NCBI GenBank assembly: GCA_023437305.1
Contig: JAEZGN010000030.1
Coordinates: forward strand, 237,831-301,830
From: Bacteroidota bacterium
Lineage (GTDB): Bacteria > Bacteroidota > Bacteroidia > Bacteroidales > Dysgonomonadaceae
Direction: 5' to 3'
DNA: 64,000 nucleotides
Below are positions 43,202-52,524 of this stretch, piece after piece. The translations under genes were made by a program, and so were the position numbers. Below the pieces are notes generated by a model, which worked only from the letters and a program-made list of their open reading frames with translations, searched no databases and was not told the DNA's origin. Positions within the stretch are counted from its first letter, which is position 1. Every line of letters starts with the position of its first letter.

Positions 43202-46200
43202 TTATTGGTTTTTATTAATAAACTCATCATTAGAGTTAATCATACCCGATTTACTTATCTTATCCTGTATCGTCTGGAATATAATATATAGGGAAGGAAT
43301 AACCAGTACTCCAAATATAGTACCTATAAACATACCTCCTACAGCACTAATACCAATAGATCTGTTTCCGATAGCACCTGCCCCTGAAGCAAACATTAGA
43401 GGTAATATACCTGCAATGAAAGCAAAAGAAGTCATCAAGATCGGACGAAGACGTGCTACAGCTCCGTTTACAGCTGCTTCGACAATACTCATGCCTTGCT
43501 GACGTCGCTGCAATGCATATTCCACAATAAGAATAGCATTCTTAGCCAGCAATCCGATTAACATAATCATCGATATTTGGACGTATATGTTATTTACAAT
43601 TCCTCGCGAAAGACCGAATATCATCAAGAATATAAATACTCCGGCAAGCCCCACCGGCAAAGAGAATAACACAGCCAATGGTATAATGTAACTTTCGTAC
43701 AAGGCTGCCAACAACAGATAAACGAATATCAAACAAATACCGAATATCAATATCGTTTGGCTTCCGCTACCAGCTTCCTCACGGGTCATACCTGAATATT
43801 CGAAACTATATCCGTCAGGGAAAATAGTTTTATCTTGAGACCATTCTTCTAATAAGCGTATCACGTCCCCTGTACTTTTTCCATCAATAAGGTTAGGTAC
43901 GACAGTTAAGTCTATAGATGAATACATATTAAAACGGCTCAATGTTGGAGGAGCAACAATATCTTCTACATGAATGAACTCTGTGATTGGCGCCATCTCT
44001 CCAGATCCTGTGCGCACAAACAAACCACTAAGATCGTCCCATTTTCTTCTGTATTCAGGAGATGCTTGTAGCACAACCCTAAACTGTTTACCATATAAGT
44101 TGAATGTCGATGCATATGAACTTCCTACATAAGCCTGCAATGATCCCATAACTTCACTAAGAGTAAGACCGGCTGCTTTAATTTTAGGTAAATCTGCCGA
44201 TATTTCTTTTTGAGGGAAAGCAGGGTTAAAGTTGGTCATAGCCATAAGAACAACATCATTCCTTGCACGTAGTTTTTGAAGAATATTTTGAGCAACATCA
44301 TTAAATTTGTTGATATCTCCTCCCATACGGTCTTGCAACTGCATCTCAACTCCTGCGCCCAAACCAAATCCTTGAAGGGTTGGAGTGGCAACAAAGAAGA
44401 ACGTAGCACCCTTTATGTGACTAGTCTTTTCTTTTAGTATTGCAGACACTTCGTTTGTCGATAATTTTCGGTCATTCCAAGGTTCCATCTTCACCACAAG
44501 AGTACCATAAGAACTGTTCATACCAGCCATAAAGTTAACCCCTGTAATGTTTGTAACACTCTTAACCCCTTCTATATCATGAGCTATTTTAACAACCTCG
44601 CCAACAACAGAGTCAGTTCTCTCTAATGAAGATCCCGGAGGTAATGTTACAAATGCGATAACACCACCGCTATCCTCATTAGGCACAAAGCCTGTAGGTA
44701 ATAACTTCATCAATCCGAATAAGACAACTGATGATACTACAATGATAGCTACTGTAATCCAACGATGCCCTCTTCTTCCAAGAAAGTGAAGACTCTTCTT
44801 ATATTTCTGAGTCGCACTGTTGAAAGTCATATTAAAGTAATAATAGAAGCGCTGAAGGAAACTTTTCTTCTTATGCTCTTCATCATGAGGCTTCAAAAAG
44901 AGTGCACATAAAGCCGGACTCAATGTCAAAGCATTTACTGCTGAAATAAGAATAGCAATAGCGAGGGTAAGTCCAAACTGTTTAAAGAATATACCTGAAG
45001 TTCCTCCAATAAAGCTGACCGGAACAAACACCGCCGACATTACTAGTGTAATAGACACAATAGCTGGTGCAATTTCTTTCAATGCTGTCATTGTAGCTAC
45101 CTTAGGATCTTTCTCTCCGGCATCAAGTTGTGCATGCACAGCCTCGACGACCACAATGGCATCATCTACCACAATCCCAATAGCGAGCACAAGAGCAAAC
45201 AGCGTCAATAGATTTATGGAGAATCCAAACACTTGCAAGAAAAAGAACGTACCTATAATGGCAACCGGAACTGCTACCGCCGGAATAATAGTAGATCTTA
45301 TATCCTGTAAGAATACAAATACAACTATAAACACCAATATAAAGGCTTCGATCAACGTATGAATTACTTTCTCTATAGATGCATCTAGAAACTCACTAGA
45401 GTCCATTATATAGTTGATCTTAACTCCTGAAGGCAATGTTTTCTCAGCGTCATTCAGTACAGCTTTAACATGTTTAATTACCTCCTGGGCATTTGACCCT
45501 GCAGTCTGATTGATCATTATAAAAACAGACTGATTTTTATCTGTTTCGGAGACAACACTATAGTTCAACGAACCTAATTCAACTTTAGCAATATCCTTCA
45601 ATCTCAGAATTTGTCCATTCTGAGAACGTAAGATAATATCACCAAACTCTTCTTCGGTTTTCAATTTCCCTGTATATCTCATGGTATACTGGAACGACTG
45701 ATCACTATTTTGTCCCAATTCACCCGGTGCTGCTTCTATATTCTGATCCACCAATGCCGCTGTAACCTCTTGTACAGATATCTTGTAAGCAGCCATTACG
45801 TCAGGCTTTAACCAAATACGCATCGAGTAGTCCCTTGCACCAAATACACTAGCATTACCAACACCATAGACACGCTTTATCTGTGGTAAGATATTAATGT
45901 TAGCATAATTCTGAAGGAATTCACCATCATAGTCAGGGTTATTTGTACTCAAAGTCAAACCAAGCAATGTACTATTCTGCTGTTTTGACACAATTACCCC
46001 TAATTGAGTTACTTCTTGCGGAAGCAACGGTGTTGCACGTGCAGCTAGATTTTGTACGTTTACAGATGCAATATCAGGATTAACTCCTTGCTTAAAGAGT
46101 ACCCTAATAGTAGCCATACCATTGCTGGCAGAGGATGTCATATATGTCATTCCTTCCACACCATTTATTTGTTCTTCGAGGGGAATAACCACACTATTCA

Positions 46201-46372
46201 ATACCACATCCGCATTTGCACCCGGATAGGTAGCCTGAACCTGTACTGTCGGAGGCGCAATATCAGGATATTGTTCTATTGGCAAGGTTGCCAATCCAAT
46301 AATACCTAACGCCACAATTATGACAGAAATAACAGTAGAAAGCACAGGTCTTTCTATAAATGTCTTTAACAT
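43202..46372 (-). CDS. RND multidrug efflux transporter (HAE1/AcrB type)
   Basis: 1056 residues, twelve helices and two large periplasmic loops. The proton-relay aspartates are in AIGIVVDDAIVVVEAVHA (helix 4) and the lysine in LIGLLAKNAILIVEYA (helix 10). The N-terminus FIERPVLSTVISVIIVALGIIGL is typical of the hydrophobe/amphiphile efflux group. Substrates cannot be predicted reliably; drugs, bile salts or detergents are usual. Second structural gene of the marR-adaptor-pump-channel operon. Confidence 0.96.
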   Translation of the reverse strand: MLKTFIERPVLSTVISVIIVALGIIGLATLPIEQYPDIAPPTVQVQATYPGANADVVLNSVVIPLEEQINGVEGMTYMTSSASNGMATIRVLFKQGVNPDIASVNVQNLAARATPLLPQEVTQLGVIVSKQQNSTLLGLTLSTNNPDYDGEFLQNYANINILPQIKRVYGVGNASVFGARDYSMRIWLKPDVMAAYKISVQEVTAALVDQNIEAAPGELGQNSDQSFQYTMRYTGKLKTEEEFGDIILRSQNGQILRLKDIAKVELGSLNYSVVSETDKNQSVFIMINQTAGSNAQEVIKHVKAVLNDAEKTLPSGVKINYIMDSSEFLDASIEKVIHTLIEAFILVFIVVFVFLQDIRSTIIPAVAVPVAIIGTFFFLQVFGFSINLLTLFALVLAIGIVVDDAIVVVEAVHAQLDAGEKDPKVATMTALKEIAPAIVSITLVMSAVFVPVSFIGGTSGIFFKQFGLTLAIAILISAVNALTLSPALCALFLKPHDEEHKKKSFLQRFYYYFNMTFNSATQKYKKSLHFLGRRGHRWITVAIIVVSSVVLFGLMKLLPTGFVPNEDSGGVIAFVTLPPGSSLERTDSVVGEVVKIAHDIEGVKSVTNITGVNFMAGMNSSYGTLVVKMEPWNDRKLSTNEVSAILKEKTSHIKGATFFFVATPTLQGFGLGAGVEMQLQDRMGGDINKFNDVAQNILQKLRARNDVVLMAMTNFNPAFPQKEISADLPKIKAAGLTLSEVMGSLQAYVGSSYASTFNLYGKQFRVVLQASPEYRRKWDDLSGLFVRTGSGEMAPITEFIHVEDIVAPPTLSRFNMYSSIDLTVVPNLIDGKSTGDVIRLLEEWSQDKTIFPDGYSFEYSGMTREEAGSGSQTILIFGICLIFVYLLLAALYESYIIPLAVLFSLPVGLAGVFIFLMIFGLSRGIVNNIYVQISMIMLIGLLAKNAILIVEYALQRRQQGMSIVEAAVNGAVARLRPILMTSFAFIAGILPLMFASGAGAIGNRSIGISAVGGMFIGTIFGVLVIPSLYIIFQTIQDKISKSGMINSNDEFINKNQ

Positions 46373-46404
46373 TATTTCCTTATTTTATTTATTAAATAAA
46401 TTAT

Positions 46405-47523
46405 CTATTTCTTCACAACAATTCTAGCACTGTCAGATAATGTTGCAATACCGTCTGTTACAACTCTATCATTAGCAGAAAGGCCTTTTGTAACAACATA
46501 GCTTTTGCCATCAGGGGTAGCAGCAACATCAATAAGTGTTTGAACAGCAATAGAATCATTTACGACTTTATAGATGAGTGTTTTATTTTGTTTGGTCAAA
46601 GTAGCTGCTTGTGGTACTAAAATAGCATTTTCAAGATGCTTTGGGATTAAAAGATTTCCACTGAAACCACTACGTAAAACACCATCAGGGTTAGTAAATT
46701 CAGCCCTTAAATTTACAGATCCGGTAGTCACATTTACCTGACCGGAAATCGTTTTAATAACTCCTTTTTCTGGATACATTGTTCCATCAGCCATTCTCAG
46801 TGAGACCTTAGGCAGATTTTTTATCTTTTCAGCCTGATTCTTTCCCGGCAGGTTAGCCAACATGGAAACAAGATCTTTTTCATTCAATGAGAAATAAGCA
46901 AAAACATTTCCTATGCTCGAAACTGTAGTTAAAACATTTGAGTTATTAACCAAGCTTCCCTGACGAAAGGCGATGGTTCCAACAACTCCATCAACAGGAC
47001 TTGTCACATTTGTCCAACTTAGCGTTGCATTTGCATTTGCCAAAGTAGCCTCAGCCTGATTCTTTGTAGCCAGAGCCACATTGTATGCATTTTGATAAGT
47101 TGCCAACTGTGTTGTACTAACAATTCCTTTGTCTGCCAATGGTTTAATTCTGTCTACATTCAGCTTCGCTGTTTGCAACTGAGCTTCGGCACTGGCTATG
47201 GTAGCCTTCGCTGTTGTTACAGCCTGAATAGCTGAAGGCGAGTTAATCTTAAACAATGCCTGTCCTTTTTTTACTACAGACCCCTCGTCTATATAAATAG
47301 CATCAATAAATCCATCTATACGAGGTCTGATCTCAATATCTTCCTGTCCTTTGATAGTAACCGGATATACAGACTCCAGCTCTACACTTTCTTCACTTAG
47401 TACGGCTGTTTTATATTCTTGCGGCGCCGTATTAGTCTGCCCAAAAGGATTGGCTCCTCCACCACAAGATGATGTTATAACCATTAGAGCTATTGCTCCA
47501 AAAACAATCTGTTTTAAATTCAT
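46405..47523 (-). CDS. RND periplasmic adaptor (membrane fusion protein), lipoprotein
   Basis: 372 residues. Lipobox ending SSC gives anchor C20. Next come the lipoyl half (IRPRIDGFIDAIYIDEGSVVKKGQALFKI), an alpha-hairpin (residues ~95-165), and the second lipoyl half (VTSPVDGVVGTIAFRQGSLV) with beta-barrel regions. It bridges the RND pump and the outer-membrane channel. Lies 13 bases after marR. Confidence 0.95.
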   Translation of the reverse strand: MNLKQIVFGAIALMVITSSCGGGANPFGQTNTAPQEYKTAVLSEESVELESVYPVTIKGQEDIEIRPRIDGFIDAIYIDEGSVVKKGQALFKINSPSAIQAVTTAKATIASAEAQLQTAKLNVDRIKPLADKGIVSTTQLATYQNAYNVALATKNQAEATLANANATLSWTNVTSPVDGVVGTIAFRQGSLVNNSNVLTTVSSIGNVFAYFSLNEKDLVSMLANLPGKNQAEKIKNLPKVSLRMADGTMYPEKGVIKTISGQVNVTTGSVNLRAEFTNPDGVLRSGFSGNLLIPKHLENAILVPQAATLTKQNKTLIYKVVNDSIAVQTLIDVAATPDGKSYVVTKGLSANDRVVTDGIATLSDSARIVVKK

Positions 47524-47536
47524 ACCTAATCAATAT

Positions 47537-48007
47537 TTAATTACCTGTTGTTACTTTATTAAATCGTTCTATTTCTTGTAATAAAATCAGCAATTGTGTT
47601 TTCAGTGCTTCACAATCGATATTTTCAAATAGTAAGCTTTGTCCCTCCCTTACTTTAGCTATAGCCCTTTCGAAAAGGTCTGAGCCGGATTTTGTCACTT
47701 CCACAATTCGAGCTCTGGTATCCGTTGTGCTCTCCCTCCTACTGATAAAACCCTTCCTTTGAAGATTTCTTAATATCGTAGAAGTAGTCATAGGATCAAT
47801 ACCTGTCTCTTGCGACAGGATAATTTGTGTAGCTTCAATATTTTCTTTCGACATATGATAGATAGCCCCAAGCAACTCCAATTGAGACCCTGTTAGACCG
47901 AACTCTCCTAACAGGCGAAGCTTTCCTCTTTGCCAGTATTTAGAAACTTTCCAAATTAAATAGCCTATATCATCATTGGAATCTTCTAACTTATTACAAT
48001 TTCCCAC
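47537..48007 (-). CDS. MarR family regulator of the efflux operon
   Basis: 156 residues with a winged helix-turn-helix: LTGSQLELLGAIYHMSKE, then ILSQETGIDPMTTSTILRNLQRKGFISRRESTTDTRARIVEVTKSG, the MarR recognition helix and wing. First gene of the operon. A 21-bp palindrome overlaps its promoter spacer (48047-48067), so it probably represses itself and the pump. Confidence 0.92.
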   Translation of the reverse strand: MGNCNKLEDSNDDIGYLIWKVSKYWQRGKLRLLGEFGLTGSQLELLGAIYHMSKENIEATQIILSQETGIDPMTTSTILRNLQRKGFISRRESTTDTRARIVEVTKSGSDLFERAIAKVREGQSLLFENIDCEALKTQLLILLQEIERFNKVTTGN

Positions 48008-48034
48008 TATTCAATAATTTTTATATTTCGGGGA

Positions 48035-48042
48035 CAAAAGTA
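48035..48042 (-). promoter_or_regulatory. -7 box of the marR-RND operon
   Basis: TACTTTTG on the minus strand, 28 bases before the marR start, immediately downstream of the palindrome. Confidence 0.65.
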
Positions 48043-48046
48043 ATAA

Positions 48047-48067
48047 GCATACTTATTATAAGCATGC
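48047..48067 (-). promoter_or_regulatory. Candidate MarR operator
   Basis: Near-perfect 21-bp palindrome GCATRCTTAT-N-ATAAGYATGC located 4 bases upstream of the -7 box, within the -33/-7 spacer, where a bound dimer would exclude RNA polymerase. Assignment to the MarR protein is inferred from position. Confidence 0.6.
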
Positions 48068-48128
48068 AATGTTTACGAATTAATTTACAATATTAACGTT
48101 TTTTAAAAAATAAATAACATTCATTTAC

Positions 48129-48167
48129 AAAAAAAATACCTTTTCGCTATTATAATTTGCGAAAAGG
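48129..48167 (-). terminator. Terminator of the mechanosensitive channel gene
   Basis: CCTTTTCGC and GCGAAAAGG form a perfect 9-bp stem (11-base loop) and, on the minus strand, run into a long T-run after the stop at 48193. Confidence 0.8.
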
Positions 48168-48192
48168 CGCTCCCAGTAAGAGAATACAAAAT

Positions 48193-49500
48193 TTACTGTT
48201 TTACATTTTCCTTGATATATACATCAAAAATATCACTCCCGGAAGACTCTTCATATATTGTGAGATCGAAATATTTGACGATACTTATAAAGTGATTTAC
48301 TATTTCAGATAATATAACTTCATATTCGGCCCATACTGTAGTATTGGTAAATGTGTATAGTTCTATCGGCAGCCCTTGCGAACCGGGAGGTAATTGCCTT
48401 ACGAGCAAAGTAAGATTTTTATCGATCTTCGGATGGTTACGCAAATAATATATTCCATACTGAAGAAACAAGTCGCTATTTGTTATTCGATACATATTTG
48501 ATAATAAACCCTCCCGTTTAGGCATCTTCGCAAATTCCTTTTGTTTAGCTGTGATATAGTCTTTTAATCCATCAACCTCTTTATACTTCTCCAGCTCGTC
48601 ATCGGTTAGAAATCGTATTGTGTTATGTTTTATATTCAGAGCCCTACGAAAACGTCTTCCTCCCGAATCCTGCATTCCTCTCCAGTTTTGGAACGAATCA
48701 GAAATCAAGGCATAAGTAGGTACGGTTGTTATTGTTTTATCAAAATTTCTGATTTTAACGGTTGTAAGATTTATCTCTTCCACATTACCGTCTGCACCAT
48801 ACTTGTTCATCGTAATCCAATCTCCAATTTGCACCATATTATTAGTCGTAACCTGAATACTACCGGCAAATCCCTTTATTGAATCTTGGAACAATAACAT
48901 CAAGATAGCAGAAGCTGCACCCATTGCGGCAAAAAATGTCGTAGCCGACTTGCCTGTGAGAATAGAGTAAATAACAACAGCGCCAAAGATAAATAATACT
49001 ATCTGTACAACCTGGAAGTAGCTTTTCATTGGCTTGTTCTGAAAAGCAGGCTTTTCTTGCAAGACACCTCCAAATGATCTAACGATTGACATTATAATCC
49101 AGATAACCATAAATACCATATATACATCCGTAGCTTTAAGCATCGGAGTAATCATTGTATGGAAATCATAGAATATTACGGGAATCGTTCCTCTTACAAA
49201 AGAATAAGGACCTATCAGCGCTAGATAATATGGCAACCTATTTTCTATCGTATAATTAACAAAAGATAGTTTTGTTATATTAACCGCTCTATGAAAAATA
49301 AAAAGCAAAATTCTCTTTAACAAGTATTGCAAGCACAATACTATTATTGTAACCAATGCCAACAATACAATTAGCTTAGTGTATATTATACCCTGCTCGG
49401 GAACGCCCAATCCTATCAAAAAATCTTGTATCCATATAGCAATAGTTTTGGTTATCGAACCTGCTTCAGTCTGTATCTCTTTAGAATCCATATCTATCAT
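48193..49500 (-). CDS. MscS-family mechanosensitive channel (YbdG-like)
   Basis: 435 residues. About five hydrophobic segments precede the MscS core: ATTFFAAMGAASAILMLLFQDSIKGFAGSIQV (pore-lining TM3 with alternating Gly/Ala), then MVQIGDWITMNKYGADGNVEEINLTTVKIRNFDKTITTVPTYALI (beta domain) and a longer C-terminal region. The pre-pore layout and length resemble E. coli YbdG (osmotic-stress channel). Its promoter carries a perfect palindrome at 49654. Confidence 0.92.
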   Translation of the reverse strand: MIDMDSKEIQTEAGSITKTIAIWIQDFLIGLGVPEQGIIYTKLIVLLALVTIIVLCLQYLLKRILLFIFHRAVNITKLSFVNYTIENRLPYYLALIGPYSFVRGTIPVIFYDFHTMITPMLKATDVYMVFMVIWIIMSIVRSFGGVLQEKPAFQNKPMKSYFQVVQIVLFIFGAVVIYSILTGKSATTFFAAMGAASAILMLLFQDSIKGFAGSIQVTTNNMVQIGDWITMNKYGADGNVEEINLTTVKIRNFDKTITTVPTYALISDSFQNWRGMQDSGGRRFRRALNIKHNTIRFLTDDELEKYKEVDGLKDYITAKQKEFAKMPKREGLLSNMYRITNSDLFLQYGIYYLRNHPKIDKNLTLLVRQLPPGSQGLPIELYTFTNTTVWAEYEVILSEIVNHFISIVKYFDLTIYEESSGSDIFDVYIKENVKQ

Positions 49501-49931
49501 TTTATTATCTCATTTGTATTAAAAGACATATTTATACTTCAAAACACATAAATATATAAAATAATTCGCCTTCTTCTAAAACTATTATCTCCTAAATTTT
49601 ATAAAATTTTACGCTACAACAAATATAACGAGCCTAAATCCAACAAAAGTAAATAGTATGCATACTAAGCAAATCTTAACTTTTTTTTAAGTCGAGAACG
49701 AAATACGCAAAGAAATAAAATTCATTAAACTATCGTTAAGTTTCAATTCATTTTTCTATGCCCAATCTATTCTCAAATGATCTTCTATAAATATTTTCAA
49801 AAAAAATAAGGTGAAGACACTGACAATATTACACAGCGAATGTTAACAGAATATATCGTACCACTATTCTGATTAAACTATAAATAAACTATCTTTACGC
49901 CAGAAAATTACTAATCGAAAACAATATACTT
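49501..49931. other. Divergent intergenic region between channel and nucleotidyltransferase genes
   Basis: Strongly AT-rich. On the minus strand a -7 box TACTTTTG (49644-49651) is preceded by the perfect 14-bp palindrome TAGTATGCATACTA (49654-49667). On the plus strand TATCTTTA (49890-49897), one base off the consensus, lies 35 bases before the nucleotidyltransferase ATG. No ORF seen. Confidence 0.5.
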
Positions 49932-50837
49932 ATGAAACCAACCTTGTACGTACTTGCTGCCGGCATGGGGAGCCGTTATGGCGGATTGAAACAGCTAGAT
50001 GGCCTTGGCCCCAATGGCGAAACCATTATGGACTATTCTATCTATGATGCTCTTAGAGCCGGATTTGGAAAGATAGTCTTTGTTATCAGAAAAACATTTG
50101 ATAAAGAATTTCGTGAAAAGATTATATCCAAATACGAAAAACATATACCGGTAGAAGTGGTATATCAGGAATTGGACAATCTGCCCGAAGGTTTTACACT
50201 ACATCCCGACAGACAAAAGCCTTGGGGTACAAATCATGCAGTGATGATGGCTAAGGATGTTATACACGAACCTTTTGCGGTGATCAATGCTGATGACTTC
50301 TACGGACGCGAAAGCTATGAAATACTAGCAAAACAATTGATAGCGATGAATGGTACTGAAAACCATTATTGTATGGTTGGATACCGTTTAAGCAATACGT
50401 TGTCGGAAAGTGGCGCTGTAGCCAGAGGCGTCTGCGAAACAGATGACAATCACTTTCTCACCAGCATCGTAGAACGCACCCATATTGAACGTAAAGACGG
50501 TGTCATTCAGTACAAAGACGCAGAAAACTATTGGTTCGAATTACCCGAAAACGCTCCCGTTTCGATGAATATGTGGGGCTTCACTCCCGACTATTTCGAA
50601 CATTCTGACAAGTACTTTGTTAAGTTCTTAGAGGCGAACGAAGGAAACCACAAAGCCGAATACTTTATCCCGTTGGTAGTAGATCATCTGATTTTGAACA
50701 AAACAGCAGACGTTAAGGTATTGGATACTCCATCCAAGTGGTTTGGTGTGACGTATGCAGAAGATAGAGATGGAGTAGTAGAGAAGCTTCAAAAGTTAGT
50801 AGAAAAAGGAGAATACCCTACTCCTTTATGGAAATAA
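49932..50837 (+). CDS. Sugar-nucleotidyltransferase-like protein
   Basis: 301 residues of the NTP_transferase fold. VLAAGMGSRYGGLKQLDGLGPNGETIMDYSIYDA contains the GxGxR nucleotide-binding signature and an acceptor lysine. AVINADDFYG is the metal-binding aspartate segment. Such proteins usually make NDP-sugars or modify phosphocholine/lipid groups; the substrate is not visible here. It is monocistronic, with fbaA having its own promoter downstream. Confidence 0.85.
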   Translation: MKPTLYVLAAGMGSRYGGLKQLDGLGPNGETIMDYSIYDALRAGFGKIVFVIRKTFDKEFREKIISKYEKHIPVEVVYQELDNLPEGFTLHPDRQKPWGTNHAVMMAKDVIHEPFAVINADDFYGRESYEILAKQLIAMNGTENHYCMVGYRLSNTLSESGAVARGVCETDDNHFLTSIVERTHIERKDGVIQYKDAENYWFELPENAPVSMNMWGFTPDYFEHSDKYFVKFLEANEGNHKAEYFIPLVVDHLILNKTADVKVLDTPSKWFGVTYAEDRDGVVEKLQKLVEKGEYPTPLWK

Positions 50838-50889
50838 ACCTAAAAGGTTATTTTATACTATTTTGAAATCTTTTATCACTATTTTTTGT

Positions 50890-50897
50890 TACTTTTG
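50890..50897 (+). promoter_or_regulatory. -7 box of the aldolase gene
   Basis: TACTTTTG, within the longer GTTACTTTTG seen also before the U32 and tag genes, giving a ~105-base leader before fbaA. Confidence 0.6.
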
Positions 50898-51008
50898 CAT
50901 AGTAATCTATAGGTGACAACACGAATTAACGAGATTTGTACACCTTGGATAGCAAAAAGGTATGAATTTCTATAAATATTACATTATATAATAATAAATT
51001 TAACAACA

Positions 51009-52007
51009 ATGGTAAGTTATAAAGACCTAGGATTAGTAAACACTAAAGAGATGTTTGCAAAAGCTGTAAAAGGAGGATATGCTATCCCTGCTTTCAATGT
51101 AAACAACATGGAACAATTGCAGGCTATCGTTCAGGCTGCTGCCGAAACAAAATCTCCAGTAATTGTTCAAGCATCAAAAGGTGCTCGTCAATATGCTAAC
51201 CCTATTTTATTACGTTATATGCTACAGGGTGCTGTAGAATATGCTAAAAGTCTAGGTTGGGAAAAACCACAAATCGTGCTTCACTTAGACCATGGCGATA
51301 CTTTCGAAACATGTAAAGACTGTATCGATTCAGGATTCTCTTCTGTAATGATCGACGGTTCTCACCTTCCATACGAAGAAAACATTGCTCTAACCAAGAA
51401 AGTTGTAGAATACGCACATCAGTTTGGTGTAACAGTTGAAGGCGAACTTGGAGTATTAGCAGGTGTAGAAGACGAAGTTGTTGCAGAACACCATACTTAT
51501 ACAAGACCTGAAGAAGTAGTAGACTTTGCTACAAGAACAGGTTGCGACTCTTTGGCTATCTCTATCGGTACTTCTCACGGAGCAAACAAATTTACTCCTG
51601 AACAATGTACAAGAGATGAGAACGGTCATTTAGTTCCACCTCCATTGCGTTTCGATATCCTTGAAGCTATCGAAAAAGAACTTCCAGGATTCCCTATCGT
51701 TCTTCACGGAGCATCTTCAGTTCCTCAAGAAGAAGTAGCAACTATCAACAAATATGGTGGTGCACTTAAAGATGCGATCGGTATCCCAGAAGAACAACTT
51801 CGTAGAGCTGCAAAATCGGCAGTTTGCAAAATCAATATCGACTCTGACAGCCGTCTTGCTCTGACTGCTGCTGTTCGTGAAGTATTTGCAACTAAACCTG
51901 CTGAGTTTGACCCACGTAAATATCTTGGACCAGCTCGCGACAATATGAAGAAACTATACAAACACAAAATTGAAGCTGTGTTAGGTAGTGCAGGAAAAGC
52001 TGAATAA
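51009..52007 (+). CDS. fbaA: Class II fructose-bisphosphate aldolase
   Basis: 332 residues. Zn-dependent glycolytic/gluconeogenic aldolase. YAIPAFNVNNMEQLQAI near the N-terminus, HLDHGDTFETCKDCIDSGFSSVMIDGSHLP (catalytic Asp and Zn His, residues ~95-125), VEGELGVLAGVED, and IVLHGASSVP (Zn His) are class II signatures. Codon use is tighter than in its neighbours, as expected of a highly expressed gene. A perfect terminator follows. Confidence 0.96.
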   Translation: MVSYKDLGLVNTKEMFAKAVKGGYAIPAFNVNNMEQLQAIVQAAAETKSPVIVQASKGARQYANPILLRYMLQGAVEYAKSLGWEKPQIVLHLDHGDTFETCKDCIDSGFSSVMIDGSHLPYEENIALTKKVVEYAHQFGVTVEGELGVLAGVEDEVVAEHHTYTRPEEVVDFATRTGCDSLAISIGTSHGANKFTPEQCTRDENGHLVPPPLRFDILEAIEKELPGFPIVLHGASSVPQEEVATINKYGGALKDAIGIPEEQLRRAAKSAVCKINIDSDSRLALTAAVREVFATKPAEFDPRKYLGPARDNMKKLYKHKIEAVLGSAGKAE

Positions 52008-52030
52008 AAAGACTTTTATATAATCTAAAG

Positions 52031-52060
52031 AAGGAGTTACTGATTAGTAGCTCCTTTTTT
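52031..52060 (+). terminator. Terminator of fbaA
   Basis: AAGGAGTTACT pairs with AGTAGCTCCTT (11 pairs, one wobble), tetraloop GATT, then a run of T. Confidence 0.88.
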
Positions 52061-52141
52061 ATTTTATGATTTTTTAACCACAAACGACAAGAAGTCTAAA
52101 TAAATAGACGTATATTTATAGCCTATATAATTCTTTACATC

Positions 52142-52522
52142 ATGCAACTAACGAAAGCCGAAGAACAAATAATGCAGATCCTTTGGACAATGGAAGAAGG
52201 TACTGTTCAGGATATATTAAAAAAGTTTGACGAAAACAAACCTGCACGCACCACCATAGCTACAATCCTCAGTATTCTCGAAAATAAAAACTTTGTAGAA
52301 CATCGTAGCGAAGGTCGATCAAACATCTATAAAGCAATGGTTACAAAAGAAGATTATTCTAAGAAGCAGTTGTTTGGTTTCGTTAAAAACTATTTCAACG
52401 GCTCTTTTTCCTCGATGGTTTCATTCTTTGCTAAAGAAACTAATCTCAGTATAGAAGAGATGGATAAACTCATGAAAGAAACACGTGAAGCTCTCGAAGA
52501 AAAAGACATTAACCCTGAATAA
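52142..52522 (+). CDS. BlaI/MecI family repressor
   Basis: 126 residues: MQLTKAEEQIMQILWTMEEGTVQDILKKF and ARTTIATILSILENKNFVEHRSEGRSNIY form the winged helix typical of BlaI/MecI/CopY repressors; the C-terminal ~50 residues are the dimerisation and cleavage region. It is followed after 2 bases by an M56 peptidase gene, the standard sensor-repressor pair. Its target is not known; no beta-lactamase gene is nearby. Confidence 0.92.
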   Translation: MQLTKAEEQIMQILWTMEEGTVQDILKKFDENKPARTTIATILSILENKNFVEHRSEGRSNIYKAMVTKEDYSKKQLFGFVKNYFNGSFSSMVSFFAKETNLSIEEMDKLMKETREALEEKDINPE

Positions 52523-52524
52523 CG

